A stretch of 64,000 nt of DNA from UBA1952 sp965200035 (GTDB taxonomy: Bacteria; Bacteroidota; Bacteroidia; Chitinophagales; Chitinophagaceae): assembly GCA_965200035.1 (NCBI GenBank), contig OZ241334.1, positions 1,116,001 through 1,180,000 of the forward strand, given 5' to 3'. The position numbers and the translations under genes were made by a program. Of this stretch, positions 43,014 through 50,826 are shown in pieces. The number at the start of each line of letters is the position of its first letter. Positions within the stretch are counted from its first letter, which is position 1. Under the pieces are notes generated by a model. That model did not search any database, was not told the origin of the DNA, and saw only the letters and a list, made by a program, of their open reading frames with translations.

Positions 43014-43787
43014 ATGATTCCAAGTCCCGTCAAATGCCGCAGCCGAATCCGGGCACTTCGTGCCTGGATTTCTGCGTGCCCGCCGGATAAGCCTGGCGAA
43101 AAAGGTAGCAATAAAAAGCTGCTGCTTTATGGCGTGGTGCCGGAAGGCTTTGACTTGGATGGCTGGATGAAAGACGACATCGATTCAGACGAAACAGAGC
43201 CGCTGTATTTGGTAGAAAACATGACGCTGGACACGTGGTTTTACCAGCACTCTGACAAAGTCTGCGGTAGGGAAGTGCTGACCAGCAGCCGCGAGTTTCC
43301 ACTGACCATCAAGGGGACAAAAGAAGACTGCGAGAAAGTGTTTGAAAAATTCCTGGGGCCGCTGGCAAAACATAGCGCTACCACTCAGCACCGCCCAAAT
43401 GAACCGGAAGCACTTGCCGCGCTTGCGCTGATGGAAATGCTGGAATTGGAAATAGCAGAAGGGCTATCCGGCGCATCCAACGGCACTACAACCTTCTACC
43501 AGATCAATGACACCCTAGCAACGATTACCCAGGAAAAGAAAGACGGCAGATCCATGTACCGGGTAGAAACTTTCCGCGCCTACATGCCGCCCTTCCTGCT
43601 CAACTGCGGGATTGCCTGCACCAACCTCGCCTGGTTCTCGACCGTAAAAATGTGCAAGCGCCATGCGGACGAGATAGACGTGCTGAACTACTACGCCTTT
43701 GATGAGGATTCAAAGGCAATGGATACCCGGATGTGGCTGCGCAGCCATCCGCACCGGGAAGAAGGAATTTTTGAGCTGCCACAATAA
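43014..43787 (+). CDS. Element protein with repeated helix, before the helicase
   Basis: The 257-residue product is alpha/beta and of unknown family. A notable linker in the middle (about residues 138-152) reads LALMEMLELEIAEGLSGAS; the same helix occurs twice in the helicase protein that follows (see repeat entry). The C-terminal part (TNLAWFSTVKMCKRHADEID) is more globular. It sits directly upstream of the helicase, eight bases apart, so they may act together. Confidence 0.65.
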   Translation: MIPSPVKCRSRIRALRAWISACPPDKPGEKGSNKKLLLYGVVPEGFDLDGWMKDDIDSDETEPLYLVENMTLDTWFYQHSDKVCGREVLTSSREFPLTIKGTKEDCEKVFEKFLGPLAKHSATTQHRPNEPEALAALALMEMLELEIAEGLSGASNGTTTFYQINDTLATITQEKKDGRSMYRVETFRAYMPPFLLNCGIACTNLAWFSTVKMCKRHADEIDVLNYYAFDEDSKAMDTRMWLRSHPHREEGIFELPQ

Positions 43788-46700
43788 GAAATTTTATGAG
43801 CCTCGCCGGAATAGTGAATACCACACCTGACATTTCTCACCTGCACCCGGTAGCACTGAATCGTGCCCGGCTGCAGGCGTCTTCGCTTTCCGGACTTGGC
43901 GATCCCGACAGTCCGGAAGATGTTTCTACTATGTCCTTTGACGCCGTGATGCACGCTTACAATAGCGGCATCACCGACGATGAGATACGCGCTTGGGTGT
44001 ACTGGAAGCGCAGCGCCCGCAAAGTGCGGGACGACCTGGCGTTCATCACGTCCGAGTGGGCAAGGTATGTGGTGCCGCTTGCTGCGCCGGGTTATACGAC
44101 CGTAGAGCGCTGGGTGGCACAAGGCATCATGTTCTACCATGCCGGTGAACTACTGCCGCTGCCCATCTACACCTACGGCAACATCTACGACCGCATCCTG
44201 CAACTGGAAAAAGATAAAGTCCATATCATGCAGACCTATGGTGCGGAAACTTACGAGCTGCACCGGGAAGCATTGGACAAAGCAAAGCCGCGTATGCTTT
44301 CCTTGCTGCATCCCGACCCGGCAGAGCGGCCTATCATCAAAGCCATTTCGGATGTAGCTACCAACACAGACATCTTTTCAATCAGCACCGTCCGGGAAGA
44401 ATACCTGGACACGGAAACCGTGGAAGAGCTGAAGCTCAAAGCCGGCAGGATAGAGGTAAAGAACAAACGCCGGGCCTACCGAGAGAAAACGATTGTGTTG
44501 GATGGCAGTTCGTCCTACACACTCAGCTATGTGTTTTCCAAGTGGCTGTTCTCGCTCAAAGAAAAAGACTTCCGCAAAAGCTCGCCGGTGGACGTTGCCG
44601 ACCTCTACCTGGCAAATGGTTCAATCCGGGACAAGGATATGAGCGCGGTGGAAAAAGCAGAGCGCAAGCAAAATGCCCGAATTGAAGGCGAAGAGAAGTT
44701 TGCGCAATTCCTACATGAGGTGCTCACATTTGAAGATCAGCAGAAGCTCGATCTGCTCTGGAATCGCCTCTATAATGGCTGGGGCGAGCTGAACTACGAG
44801 CGTGTCCCTATCGGCTTCGTTTGTTCACAAACTTTCAAGAACCGCCCGCTACAGATCACACCCATCCAGCGCCAGGGCATTGCCTTCATGGAAGCGATGG
44901 GCAGCGGCATCAACGCCTTTGACGTAGGTGTCGGCAAAACCATGACCGCAATAGCTACCCTAGCGCACATGATTAGCACCTGCAAAGCGCAGCGCCCGCT
45001 GGTAGTAGTTCCAAAGCCCACGTACCAAAAGTGGCTTGCAGAAATTGGTGGGTTTACCGACCGAAAGACCGGCAAGTACGTGACCGGCTTTCTGTCCGGC
45101 ACCGACATTACCCTGAATGACTGGTTCAACCTTGGAACCGATACAGATGCGGTACTGGATAAGCCTGTGGCTGCTCGTAGCATCACGGTTGTTACCTATG
45201 AAGGCTTTAAGCGCATCGGCCTGGGTAGCAACGTCAGCGAAACAATGGTGGAAGAGCTGGCTCGTATTCTCACACAACCTGGCGAAGGCGATACTGCCCG
45301 CGATATTGAGCAGGAAAAGCAGAAACTGCGCGAGATGATCGGCATTGCTAATAGCGGCACCCGCTGCGATGTGGACACGCTTGGCTTTGACTACGTGGTG
45401 ATAGACGAAGCGCACCGCTGCAAGAATGTCTTTGACCGGGTGGCAGCTGATGAGGATGAAGGTAGCCGTTACAACATGACCGGCGGGCAAAGTGCTACCG
45501 GGGTAAAAGCATTCCTGATGCTCAACTACCTGCAAAGGCAGTATGGCTCTTGCTCGATGCTGCTTACTGCAACGCCATTTACCAACAGTCCGCTGGAAAT
45601 CTATTCCATGCTCTCGCTGGTAGCATACCCGAACATGGTGCGCCAGAACATCGAGAACATCCGGGACTTCTTTGACCTCTTTGTAGCCCCAACGCTTGAA
45701 TATGTGGTTACAGCCCGCGACCAGATAGAAACCCGCGAGGTCATCAAGGGCTTTACCAACCGCATCCTTTTGCAGAAGCTCATCAACGGGCACATTCTCT
45801 ATCGTACCGGCGAGGAAGCCGGCGTAGTGCGTCCAACAAAGGTGAACCTGCCGCTTCTTTACGAATACGAAGATGAGGACGGCAATGGTGTCCGGGATGC
45901 CTTGCCAAAGGACAAGCGAGTGCTGACCTACTTGAAGATGACCGACCGGCAGGCATCTAACCAGGAAACGATTATTGACATGGCCCGCAATGCCAACGTC
46001 CGGGAAGATCCGGGTATTATGCTGCGCTGCCTGAACTGGTCGCTCAACAATGCGCTGTCACCTTTCCTGTATGAAGGTGTGTCACCGGAAGACGAGATAG
46101 AGCTGATGGAAGAAAGCCCGAAGCTCAAGTTCGTGATGGGCTGCATTGCCACGGTAAAGAAGTGGCATGAGGATAACGGTGAAGGGGCCAGCGGCCAGGT
46201 GATTTACATGAATCGGGGTAAAGGCCTTTTCCCGTTCATTAAGCTCTACCTGGAAAAGCATGTTGGTTACAAGAAGGCAGTGCCATTTGAAGGCGGCAAG
46301 ATTGACGAGGTAGAAATCATTGAAAGTTCTGTTTCCGAAGAGCGCAAAGAGAAAATCAAAAGCGCATTTTTGGAAGGCGCGTGCAAAATCATCATCGGTA
46401 CCGCCACCATCCGGGAAGGGATTGACCTACAGAAAAACGGGACGGTTATCTACAACTGCTACCCGGAATGGAACCCTACCGACATGCGGCAACTTGAAGG
46501 CCGTATCTGGCGGCAGGGCAATCGGTACAAGTACGTCCGCATCTGTATGCCGCTCATCCAGGATAGTATGGATGTGTTCGTCTTTCAGAAACTGGAAGAA
46601 AAGACTGCCCGCATTAATGATGTGTGGAGCAAGGCCGACCGGGGTAATGTGCTGGACGTTGAAAGCCTCGATCCTAACGAGGTGAAGATTGCGCTTATCA

Positions 46701-48717
46701 GCGACTTGGACAAGCTGGTGAAGATGGAATTTGATGAAGAGCGGCTGGAGGCCAACAAAGCCGTAAAACGTGCTATTGAAGATGTGGCAGTAATTGAAGG
46801 CGCGGATTACAGCCTGCGCCGCTACAACTCGCGTAAAGAGTCGCTGGTAACATCGCTACGTAATGCCTACAACAGCTTTTCCCGCTCGGCGCTTTTTTAC
46901 AATAAGCCTGAGTACAGCGGTGCTGATCTTAATGGACTTGGCCGGGTTTACACTGAATCCGAAAAGCTGGAATACAAAGATGCTAAGAAGCTCTACGATA
47001 AGGCAGTTGAGATAAAAGAGGCATTGGCCGCGCTGAATGCAGAAGACGACAAAGCCTTGCTGGCATTGGCGCGTAAAGCTATCCAGGCAAACAACACCTA
47101 CTTCCAGCATAGTGACATTAGCCGGCTGAACTGGCCGGCAGATGAGTTTAAAGAAAGCCTTGCCATTGTCTCAAAGTTTGAGAGCACTATCCTCAAGCCG
47201 AAAGGTTACAACCTACAAAGCGACCTCGGCCCTGTGAAGGCCGAATACCAGCGCATCATGGCCGATAAGCAAGCCATCGCGAATGAGTACCCTATGGATG
47301 GAAGCAAGGCGCAATTCTGCCCACGCTGGCAAAAGCTGCGGGAAGAAATAGCCGAAAAGAAGGCGGCACTTGCTATTGATGGCCGGCCACCGGAACAACG
47401 GGCAGATGAATTTGCCTCACTCAACGACAAGCTGCTTTCTGCCCGCCGTCCGGAAGCAGAGCAGCGGGATATTACGCCGGAGCAGCCCAAGCAATCGGCT
47501 AAAGAATACAACGACGAGGCTGAGGCGATGGCGGCAATCGCGTTGATGGAAATGCTGGCTTTGGAATTGGAGATGGATGGACTGTCCGGTGCTGATGAAG
47601 CAAAGAGTGCGACCGTAGCTCACAACAGCGCCCGCAATGGTGTGGAGGTCCGGTTTGGGGCACAACCGCCCTATGGCATTACAGTTTTCCTGAAGGGCAA
47701 AAGCTTTCGCTGGAGTAGCCGGCAATCGCTATGGTATGCTGCCTATTCCGTAGCCCTGTTTGAAGAAGTGAAAGCAAAACTCACCGCAGAGGGCTTTATG
47801 GTGAATGGCGATGCCGGTTCCCAATCGCCGGAAGGGATTCAGGCCGCCAAAGACCGCCTTGCCGCCACTGCTGCCGAAAAGCAGGCAGAACTGAAAGCAA
47901 AGTATTTGCGCGAGCGTGTTGCTGAACACGGGATGGCGTTGCTGCCGTTCCAGATTTTTGCCGAATGTTACCTGTCTCGCACAAGCGCCAACAAACCAAA
48001 CCTCGTTACCGGAACGGCTACACTCAGGTGGGATGAGGCCAAGCGCGACTTTACGCATCTGCCCAACGGTCGCAAACGCCCCGACCGCTACGAGATACCG
48101 CAGGTGAAGGAAATGCTGATGCGCGATGCGATGAAGAATGGCATAATCATTCCCTTCTCGTGCTACTACGAGACGCCGGGGCTGCAATACAGCAACCACC
48201 CCGATATGCAACTGAGCGACATCAAAGGGCTGGTGAGCCGGTACCCGCAGCAAGAATCTGCGCCAGACTATAAAGCGGTTGTTGAAGATGTGGAACGCCG
48301 GGTTGCCGTGCAACGTTCCTTACGCGAACGTTGGGCGAAGTACCGAAGCAAGGTTATCACGCCCTTGCTTGCTAAAGGGCAAACGTTCTGGACAAAAGAG
48401 AAAGTCAAAGGAAAGGAAGTTACCTGGACGGAATGGCGCTGTAATGAGAAGCCGGAAGGGCTGGCAGTTCCTACCGGGCGCGGCACCGGTGATAGCCTTG
48501 CCTTAGAGCGCCGCACTTCCTACATGATTTTCCACACCGACTATTCGCTACACTCTATCTATCTCACTAAAGAAGCCACCCAGTCGCTGCTTGACCTCTA
48601 TCCAATCAAAGATGTGCTGGAAGGTGGTTTGCTTCCAGATTCCACCATACAGCCGAATGAATCAGACGAGGAAGCGGCAGCGGCCATCGCGCTGATGGAA
48701 ATGCTGGAACTGGAAAT
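43425..48717 (+). repeat. Three copies of an ALMEMLELE-coding repeat in two genes
   Basis: The DNA GCGCTGATGGAAATGCTGGA is found at 43425-43453 and 48689-48717, and a diverged copy (GCGTTGATGGAAATGCTGG) at 47540-47573. Each encodes A-L-M-E-M-L-x-L-E. The first is in the gene at 43014, the second and third within and at the very end of the helicase. Two copies are followed by GLSGA. The high DNA identity suggests recent duplication or constraint. The coordinates span all copies. Confidence 0.7.
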
Positions 48718-48727
48718 GGCACTTTAA
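43796..48727 (+). CDS. Large SNF2-family helicase, antirestriction-like
   Basis: The 1643-residue product has a long N-terminus, then a superfamily 2 helicase: Walker A FDVGVGKTMTAIAT (Lys381), the D-E-A-H box VIDEAHRCKN (537-540), LLTATPFTNSPLEIYSM and motif VI EGRIWRQGNRYKYV (about 902-915). A C-terminal part of about 650 residues includes a charged region and a small domain (YGITVFLKGKSFRWSSRQSL). LSGLG occurs at 31-35 and LNGLG at 1045-1049. The helix repeat lies at about 1250 and at the C-terminus. With the methyltransferase at 41037 it resembles a split version of DarB-type proteins, which phage particles carry to protect DNA. Confidence 0.8.
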   Translation: MSLAGIVNTTPDISHLHPVALNRARLQASSLSGLGDPDSPEDVSTMSFDAVMHAYNSGITDDEIRAWVYWKRSARKVRDDLAFITSEWARYVVPLAAPGYTTVERWVAQGIMFYHAGELLPLPIYTYGNIYDRILQLEKDKVHIMQTYGAETYELHREALDKAKPRMLSLLHPDPAERPIIKAISDVATNTDIFSISTVREEYLDTETVEELKLKAGRIEVKNKRRAYREKTIVLDGSSSYTLSYVFSKWLFSLKEKDFRKSSPVDVADLYLANGSIRDKDMSAVEKAERKQNARIEGEEKFAQFLHEVLTFEDQQKLDLLWNRLYNGWGELNYERVPIGFVCSQTFKNRPLQITPIQRQGIAFMEAMGSGINAFDVGVGKTMTAIATLAHMISTCKAQRPLVVVPKPTYQKWLAEIGGFTDRKTGKYVTGFLSGTDITLNDWFNLGTDTDAVLDKPVAARSITVVTYEGFKRIGLGSNVSETMVEELARILTQPGEGDTARDIEQEKQKLREMIGIANSGTRCDVDTLGFDYVVIDEAHRCKNVFDRVAADEDEGSRYNMTGGQSATGVKAFLMLNYLQRQYGSCSMLLTATPFTNSPLEIYSMLSLVAYPNMVRQNIENIRDFFDLFVAPTLEYVVTARDQIETREVIKGFTNRILLQKLINGHILYRTGEEAGVVRPTKVNLPLLYEYEDEDGNGVRDALPKDKRVLTYLKMTDRQASNQETIIDMARNANVREDPGIMLRCLNWSLNNALSPFLYEGVSPEDEIELMEESPKLKFVMGCIATVKKWHEDNGEGASGQVIYMNRGKGLFPFIKLYLEKHVGYKKAVPFEGGKIDEVEIIESSVSEERKEKIKSAFLEGACKIIIGTATIREGIDLQKNGTVIYNCYPEWNPTDMRQLEGRIWRQGNRYKYVRICMPLIQDSMDVFVFQKLEEKTARINDVWSKADRGNVLDVESLDPNEVKIALISDLDKLVKMEFDEERLEANKAVKRAIEDVAVIEGADYSLRRYNSRKESLVTSLRNAYNSFSRSALFYNKPEYSGADLNGLGRVYTESEKLEYKDAKKLYDKAVEIKEALAALNAEDDKALLALARKAIQANNTYFQHSDISRLNWPADEFKESLAIVSKFESTILKPKGYNLQSDLGPVKAEYQRIMADKQAIANEYPMDGSKAQFCPRWQKLREEIAEKKAALAIDGRPPEQRADEFASLNDKLLSARRPEAEQRDITPEQPKQSAKEYNDEAEAMAAIALMEMLALELEMDGLSGADEAKSATVAHNSARNGVEVRFGAQPPYGITVFLKGKSFRWSSRQSLWYAAYSVALFEEVKAKLTAEGFMVNGDAGSQSPEGIQAAKDRLAATAAEKQAELKAKYLRERVAEHGMALLPFQIFAECYLSRTSANKPNLVTGTATLRWDEAKRDFTHLPNGRKRPDRYEIPQVKEMLMRDAMKNGIIIPFSCYYETPGLQYSNHPDMQLSDIKGLVSRYPQQESAPDYKAVVEDVERRVAVQRSLRERWAKYRSKVITPLLAKGQTFWTKEKVKGKEVTWTEWRCNEKPEGLAVPTGRGTGDSLALERRTSYMIFHTDYSLHSIYLTKEATQSLLDLYPIKDVLEGGLLPDSTIQPNESDEEAAAAIALMEMLELEMAL

Positions 48728-48763
48728 TCCTTGAACAAAAGACACTCAAAAAACAGACCTACT

Positions 48764-49900
48764 ATGCAACTTTCACAATCCAACTATCTGCAAAACCGTG
48801 ACAGGATTGACTGGTCACGGATGCCCGCAGCGCTTACCGATAAGCCTAAAACAGTGGCCGACAACGCAGCGGCGAAGAGCTGGGCCGATATGGGTGAGCA
48901 AACCGAAAAGGCCACCGAACAGTTTTTCAAGCTCTGCAACCTACTCATAGCAAAGGATGGCACGCTTATGCGTGGTGAGGCGCCAGCCGAAAAGTCTTCT
49001 GTCAAAGCACATTCGTCAGCTGCTACCAAACCGAAGGTCAAGCGCGCGTCGCCCAAGCCCAAAGTTGAGCCAAAGCCACCAGCGGATAAGAGCAAACTGA
49101 TTACAGACCTGCCTGCAAATCTTCCCGAACCGAAAGAAGTCGCTCACATCCCTACGGCCACCGCCTTTGTCAAAAGGTATGTGTCTATGCACGGTAAAGT
49201 CAAGCAGCAGGCCCATGTGCTGACACTCTTGCACGGTCTGCAGCGAGCTATAGCAGAGCAGCGGATCAGGAAAACAGACCCGGCGGTAAACGAGATTGTG
49301 CAAATGCAGCAGCAGCTTTTAAAGCTTGCTGGCGGCATGGGCGAAAGCTGTAAAATCGAGATTCAAGAGCCGTACCTATCTCATTACAAAGAATTGGCGC
49401 AGGGCGAGGAAGTCCGCACAAGCATAAAGCTGTTGAAAGCCTTTATCAGGATGAGCGGGAAGGCATACGACAAGAAGAAAGCAGCCGCGCTATCTAAAAG
49501 AATTGAAACGGCATTCAACAAAATCCCAACCGAAGACCCGTACCGAAATGCGCTATCCGCGGCTACCCGCGCACTTAATGCGTATGGGCAGGGTAAAGAA
49601 CAAACAGTTGGCATCCCAGCGGTAGAGCTGCATGGACTGGGTGCAGTGGCTGCGGGTGCTGGCATTAATGGATTGGGGTTCGTTTCGTCTGGCAGTGGCG
49701 GCGGGGCGATCATCCGTCTGCTACGTGAAGAAGGGATAAAAGACCTTTCAGAGCGGTCTTTGAAAAAGGCATTCAGGCACACCGCCGCCCCTGGCCTTTG
49801 CCTTGAGCTGGCTCGTGTGATGATGCAGCGCAAAGACTTGTCAATTGCGGTACTGAATGCCGCGCCGTCAAAAAAAAGTCCTACTGGGAAACGGGCATAG
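48764..49900 (+). CDS. Element protein with two GLG motifs, possibly frameshift-extended
   Basis: I use the ATG at 48764 (378 residues); a TTG upstream is also in frame. A polar N-terminus is followed by a basic Pro/Lys region (PKVKRASPKPKVEPKP), then helices (about 130-270) and a Gly-rich linker with LHGLG at 289-293 and INGLG at 301-305. The end is a short helical domain. A run of eight A at 49870 allows a -1 slip into the ATPase frame, giving a fused protein of about 620 residues. No family is recognised. Confidence 0.65.
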   Translation: MQLSQSNYLQNRDRIDWSRMPAALTDKPKTVADNAAAKSWADMGEQTEKATEQFFKLCNLLIAKDGTLMRGEAPAEKSSVKAHSSAATKPKVKRASPKPKVEPKPPADKSKLITDLPANLPEPKEVAHIPTATAFVKRYVSMHGKVKQQAHVLTLLHGLQRAIAEQRIRKTDPAVNEIVQMQQQLLKLAGGMGESCKIEIQEPYLSHYKELAQGEEVRTSIKLLKAFIRMSGKAYDKKKAAALSKRIETAFNKIPTEDPYRNALSAATRALNAYGQGKEQTVGIPAVELHGLGAVAAGAGINGLGFVSSGSGGGAIIRLLREEGIKDLSERSLKKAFRHTAAPGLCLELARVMMQRKDLSIAVLNAAPSKKSPTGKRA

Positions 49901-49971
49901 GGCTGGCCGGCGCTGAGAGCGACGGCGCGCCAATCGGATTTAGGGGCGTAGATGGCCTGGACATTCTAGAC
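49867..49971 (+). other. Possible -1 frameshift site linking two genes
   Basis: In the frame of the gene at 48764 the A-run reads TCA-AAA-AAA-AGT, and the heptamer A-AAA-AAA is a slippery sequence. After a -1 slip the reading continues without stop through the 72 bases after the TAG at 49900, coding SYWETGIGLAGAESDGAPIG and FRGVDGLDILD, directly into the RecA-like ATPase. No start codon exists in that frame before 49972. The text reads like protein. Alternatives are a homopolymer sequencing error or a real mutation. A GC-rich stem may lie near 49909-49931. Confidence 0.5.
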
Positions 49972-50634
49972 ATGCAGCTAAGCCGTTCCGGGAAGACTGT
50001 TCCTGTAGATGGGCTTGGCTCTATTCACCCAATCGTTCCGCAGCAGGCAAAAGCACAGTCAAGAACGTATCAGCCGCCCCCTAAAGCGCCCAACGCTTCA
50101 CCCGATACTGTTAGCGCAAAGGATCTCGCAAAAATGACTTTTGAAACCATTGGTTACAATGGTCAATTCAAAAACGTTATTGGCGACCCGGCTACCGGTT
50201 TTAGAATGATGGTATTCGGCAAGCCATTTCAGGGCAAAAGCTCATTCGTAATTGAACTGTGTAAGGAGCTGGCCGGATTGAACCGAGGAAACGTTGCATA
50301 CCTCTGTCTGGAAGAAGGCATTTCAATGTCTATGCAGAAGAAGGTGATCGACCGGGGCGCTGATAAGGTGGAAGGTTTGGATTTTAGAGGAACTATGCCG
50401 GCTTCGTTTGATGGATATGGCTTTGTAGTGATTGACAGCGTTAGCGACCGGGGAATCAGCCGCGAGCAATTGCGCGAAATGTTCCTACACAACCCAGATG
50501 TCTGCTTTATCTGCATCTTCCATGCTACTAAAACCGGTGATGCACGTGGCGGACTGGACTTCTCTCACGATATGGACATAATCATCCGTATAGATGCTCA
50601 CCAACCATTCGTCGAGAAGAACAGGTTCTTATAA
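49972..50634 (+). CDS. RecA/RadA-like P-loop ATPase
   Basis: The 220-residue product has Walker A FGKPFQGKSSFVIELCKEL (Lys89) and Walker B YGFVVIDSVSD, then a late strand CFICIFHATKTGD, as in RecA/RadA/KaiC-type ATPases. An Ala/Pro-rich N-terminal linker (KAQSRTYQPPPKAPNASPD) separates it from VDGLG at residues 12-16. It is short for RecA. A role in recombination, replication or packaging is possible, since no other packaging ATPase is seen. It is the last gene before a strong terminator. Its true N-terminus may come from the frameshift described at 49867. Confidence 0.75.
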   Translation: MQLSRSGKTVPVDGLGSIHPIVPQQAKAQSRTYQPPPKAPNASPDTVSAKDLAKMTFETIGYNGQFKNVIGDPATGFRMMVFGKPFQGKSSFVIELCKELAGLNRGNVAYLCLEEGISMSMQKKVIDRGADKVEGLDFRGTMPASFDGYGFVVIDSVSDRGISREQLREMFLHNPDVCFICIFHATKTGDARGGLDFSHDMDIIIRIDAHQPFVEKNRFL

Positions 50635-50645
50635 GATAGTGTTGC

Positions 50646-50693
50646 AGAATGGCGAAGGGGAAGACGGTTAGCGTCTTTCCCCTTCGCCATTCT
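50646..50693 (+). terminator. Strong hairpin ending the late operon
   Basis: Arms of 21 and 22 bases (AGAATGGCGAAGGGGAAGACG and its complement, with one bulged T) enclose a five-base loop. It follows the ATPase stop by 11 bases. No long T-run is present, so it may be bidirectional or a processing site. It separates the virion/DNA gene operon from the lysogeny/integration module. Confidence 0.85.
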
Positions 50694-50753
50694 AATTACT
50701 TAGAAAATGTAATTTATTTAGTTTCTGTTAAGCGGCAATTTTTTGTAAAGAAA

Positions 50754-50791
50754 TTTGTCAAAAATGCAGAATATCGTGTAAATTTGTTTAC
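50754..50791 (+). promoter_or_regulatory. Promoter-operator of the regulator gene
   Basis: TTTG (50754-50757) and TAAATTTG (50779-50786) form a Bacteroidota-type promoter with 21-bp spacing, two more than the optimum. The inverted repeat GTAAA-TTTG-TTTAC (50778-50791) covers the -7 box. This would allow the regulator at 50827, or another XRE protein, to repress its own promoter. The ATG lies about 36 bp downstream. Confidence 0.65.
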
Positions 50792-50826
50792 GCAGCGCTT
50801 GCATGCGCGAGATAATTCAATAGCGG

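Noticed and set aside
26170..50634. Interpretation as a tailed-phage prophage
   Set aside because: The fibre, holin and lysozyme genes would fit, but no terminase, portal, HK97 capsid or tail genes are recognised; kept as an alternative only if sensitive searches find them.
49972..50634. ATPase called as a certain packaging motor
   Set aside because: Its motifs fit RecA/RadA-like ATPases; packaging is possible but no feature specific to FtsK/HerA-type packaging enzymes is seen.
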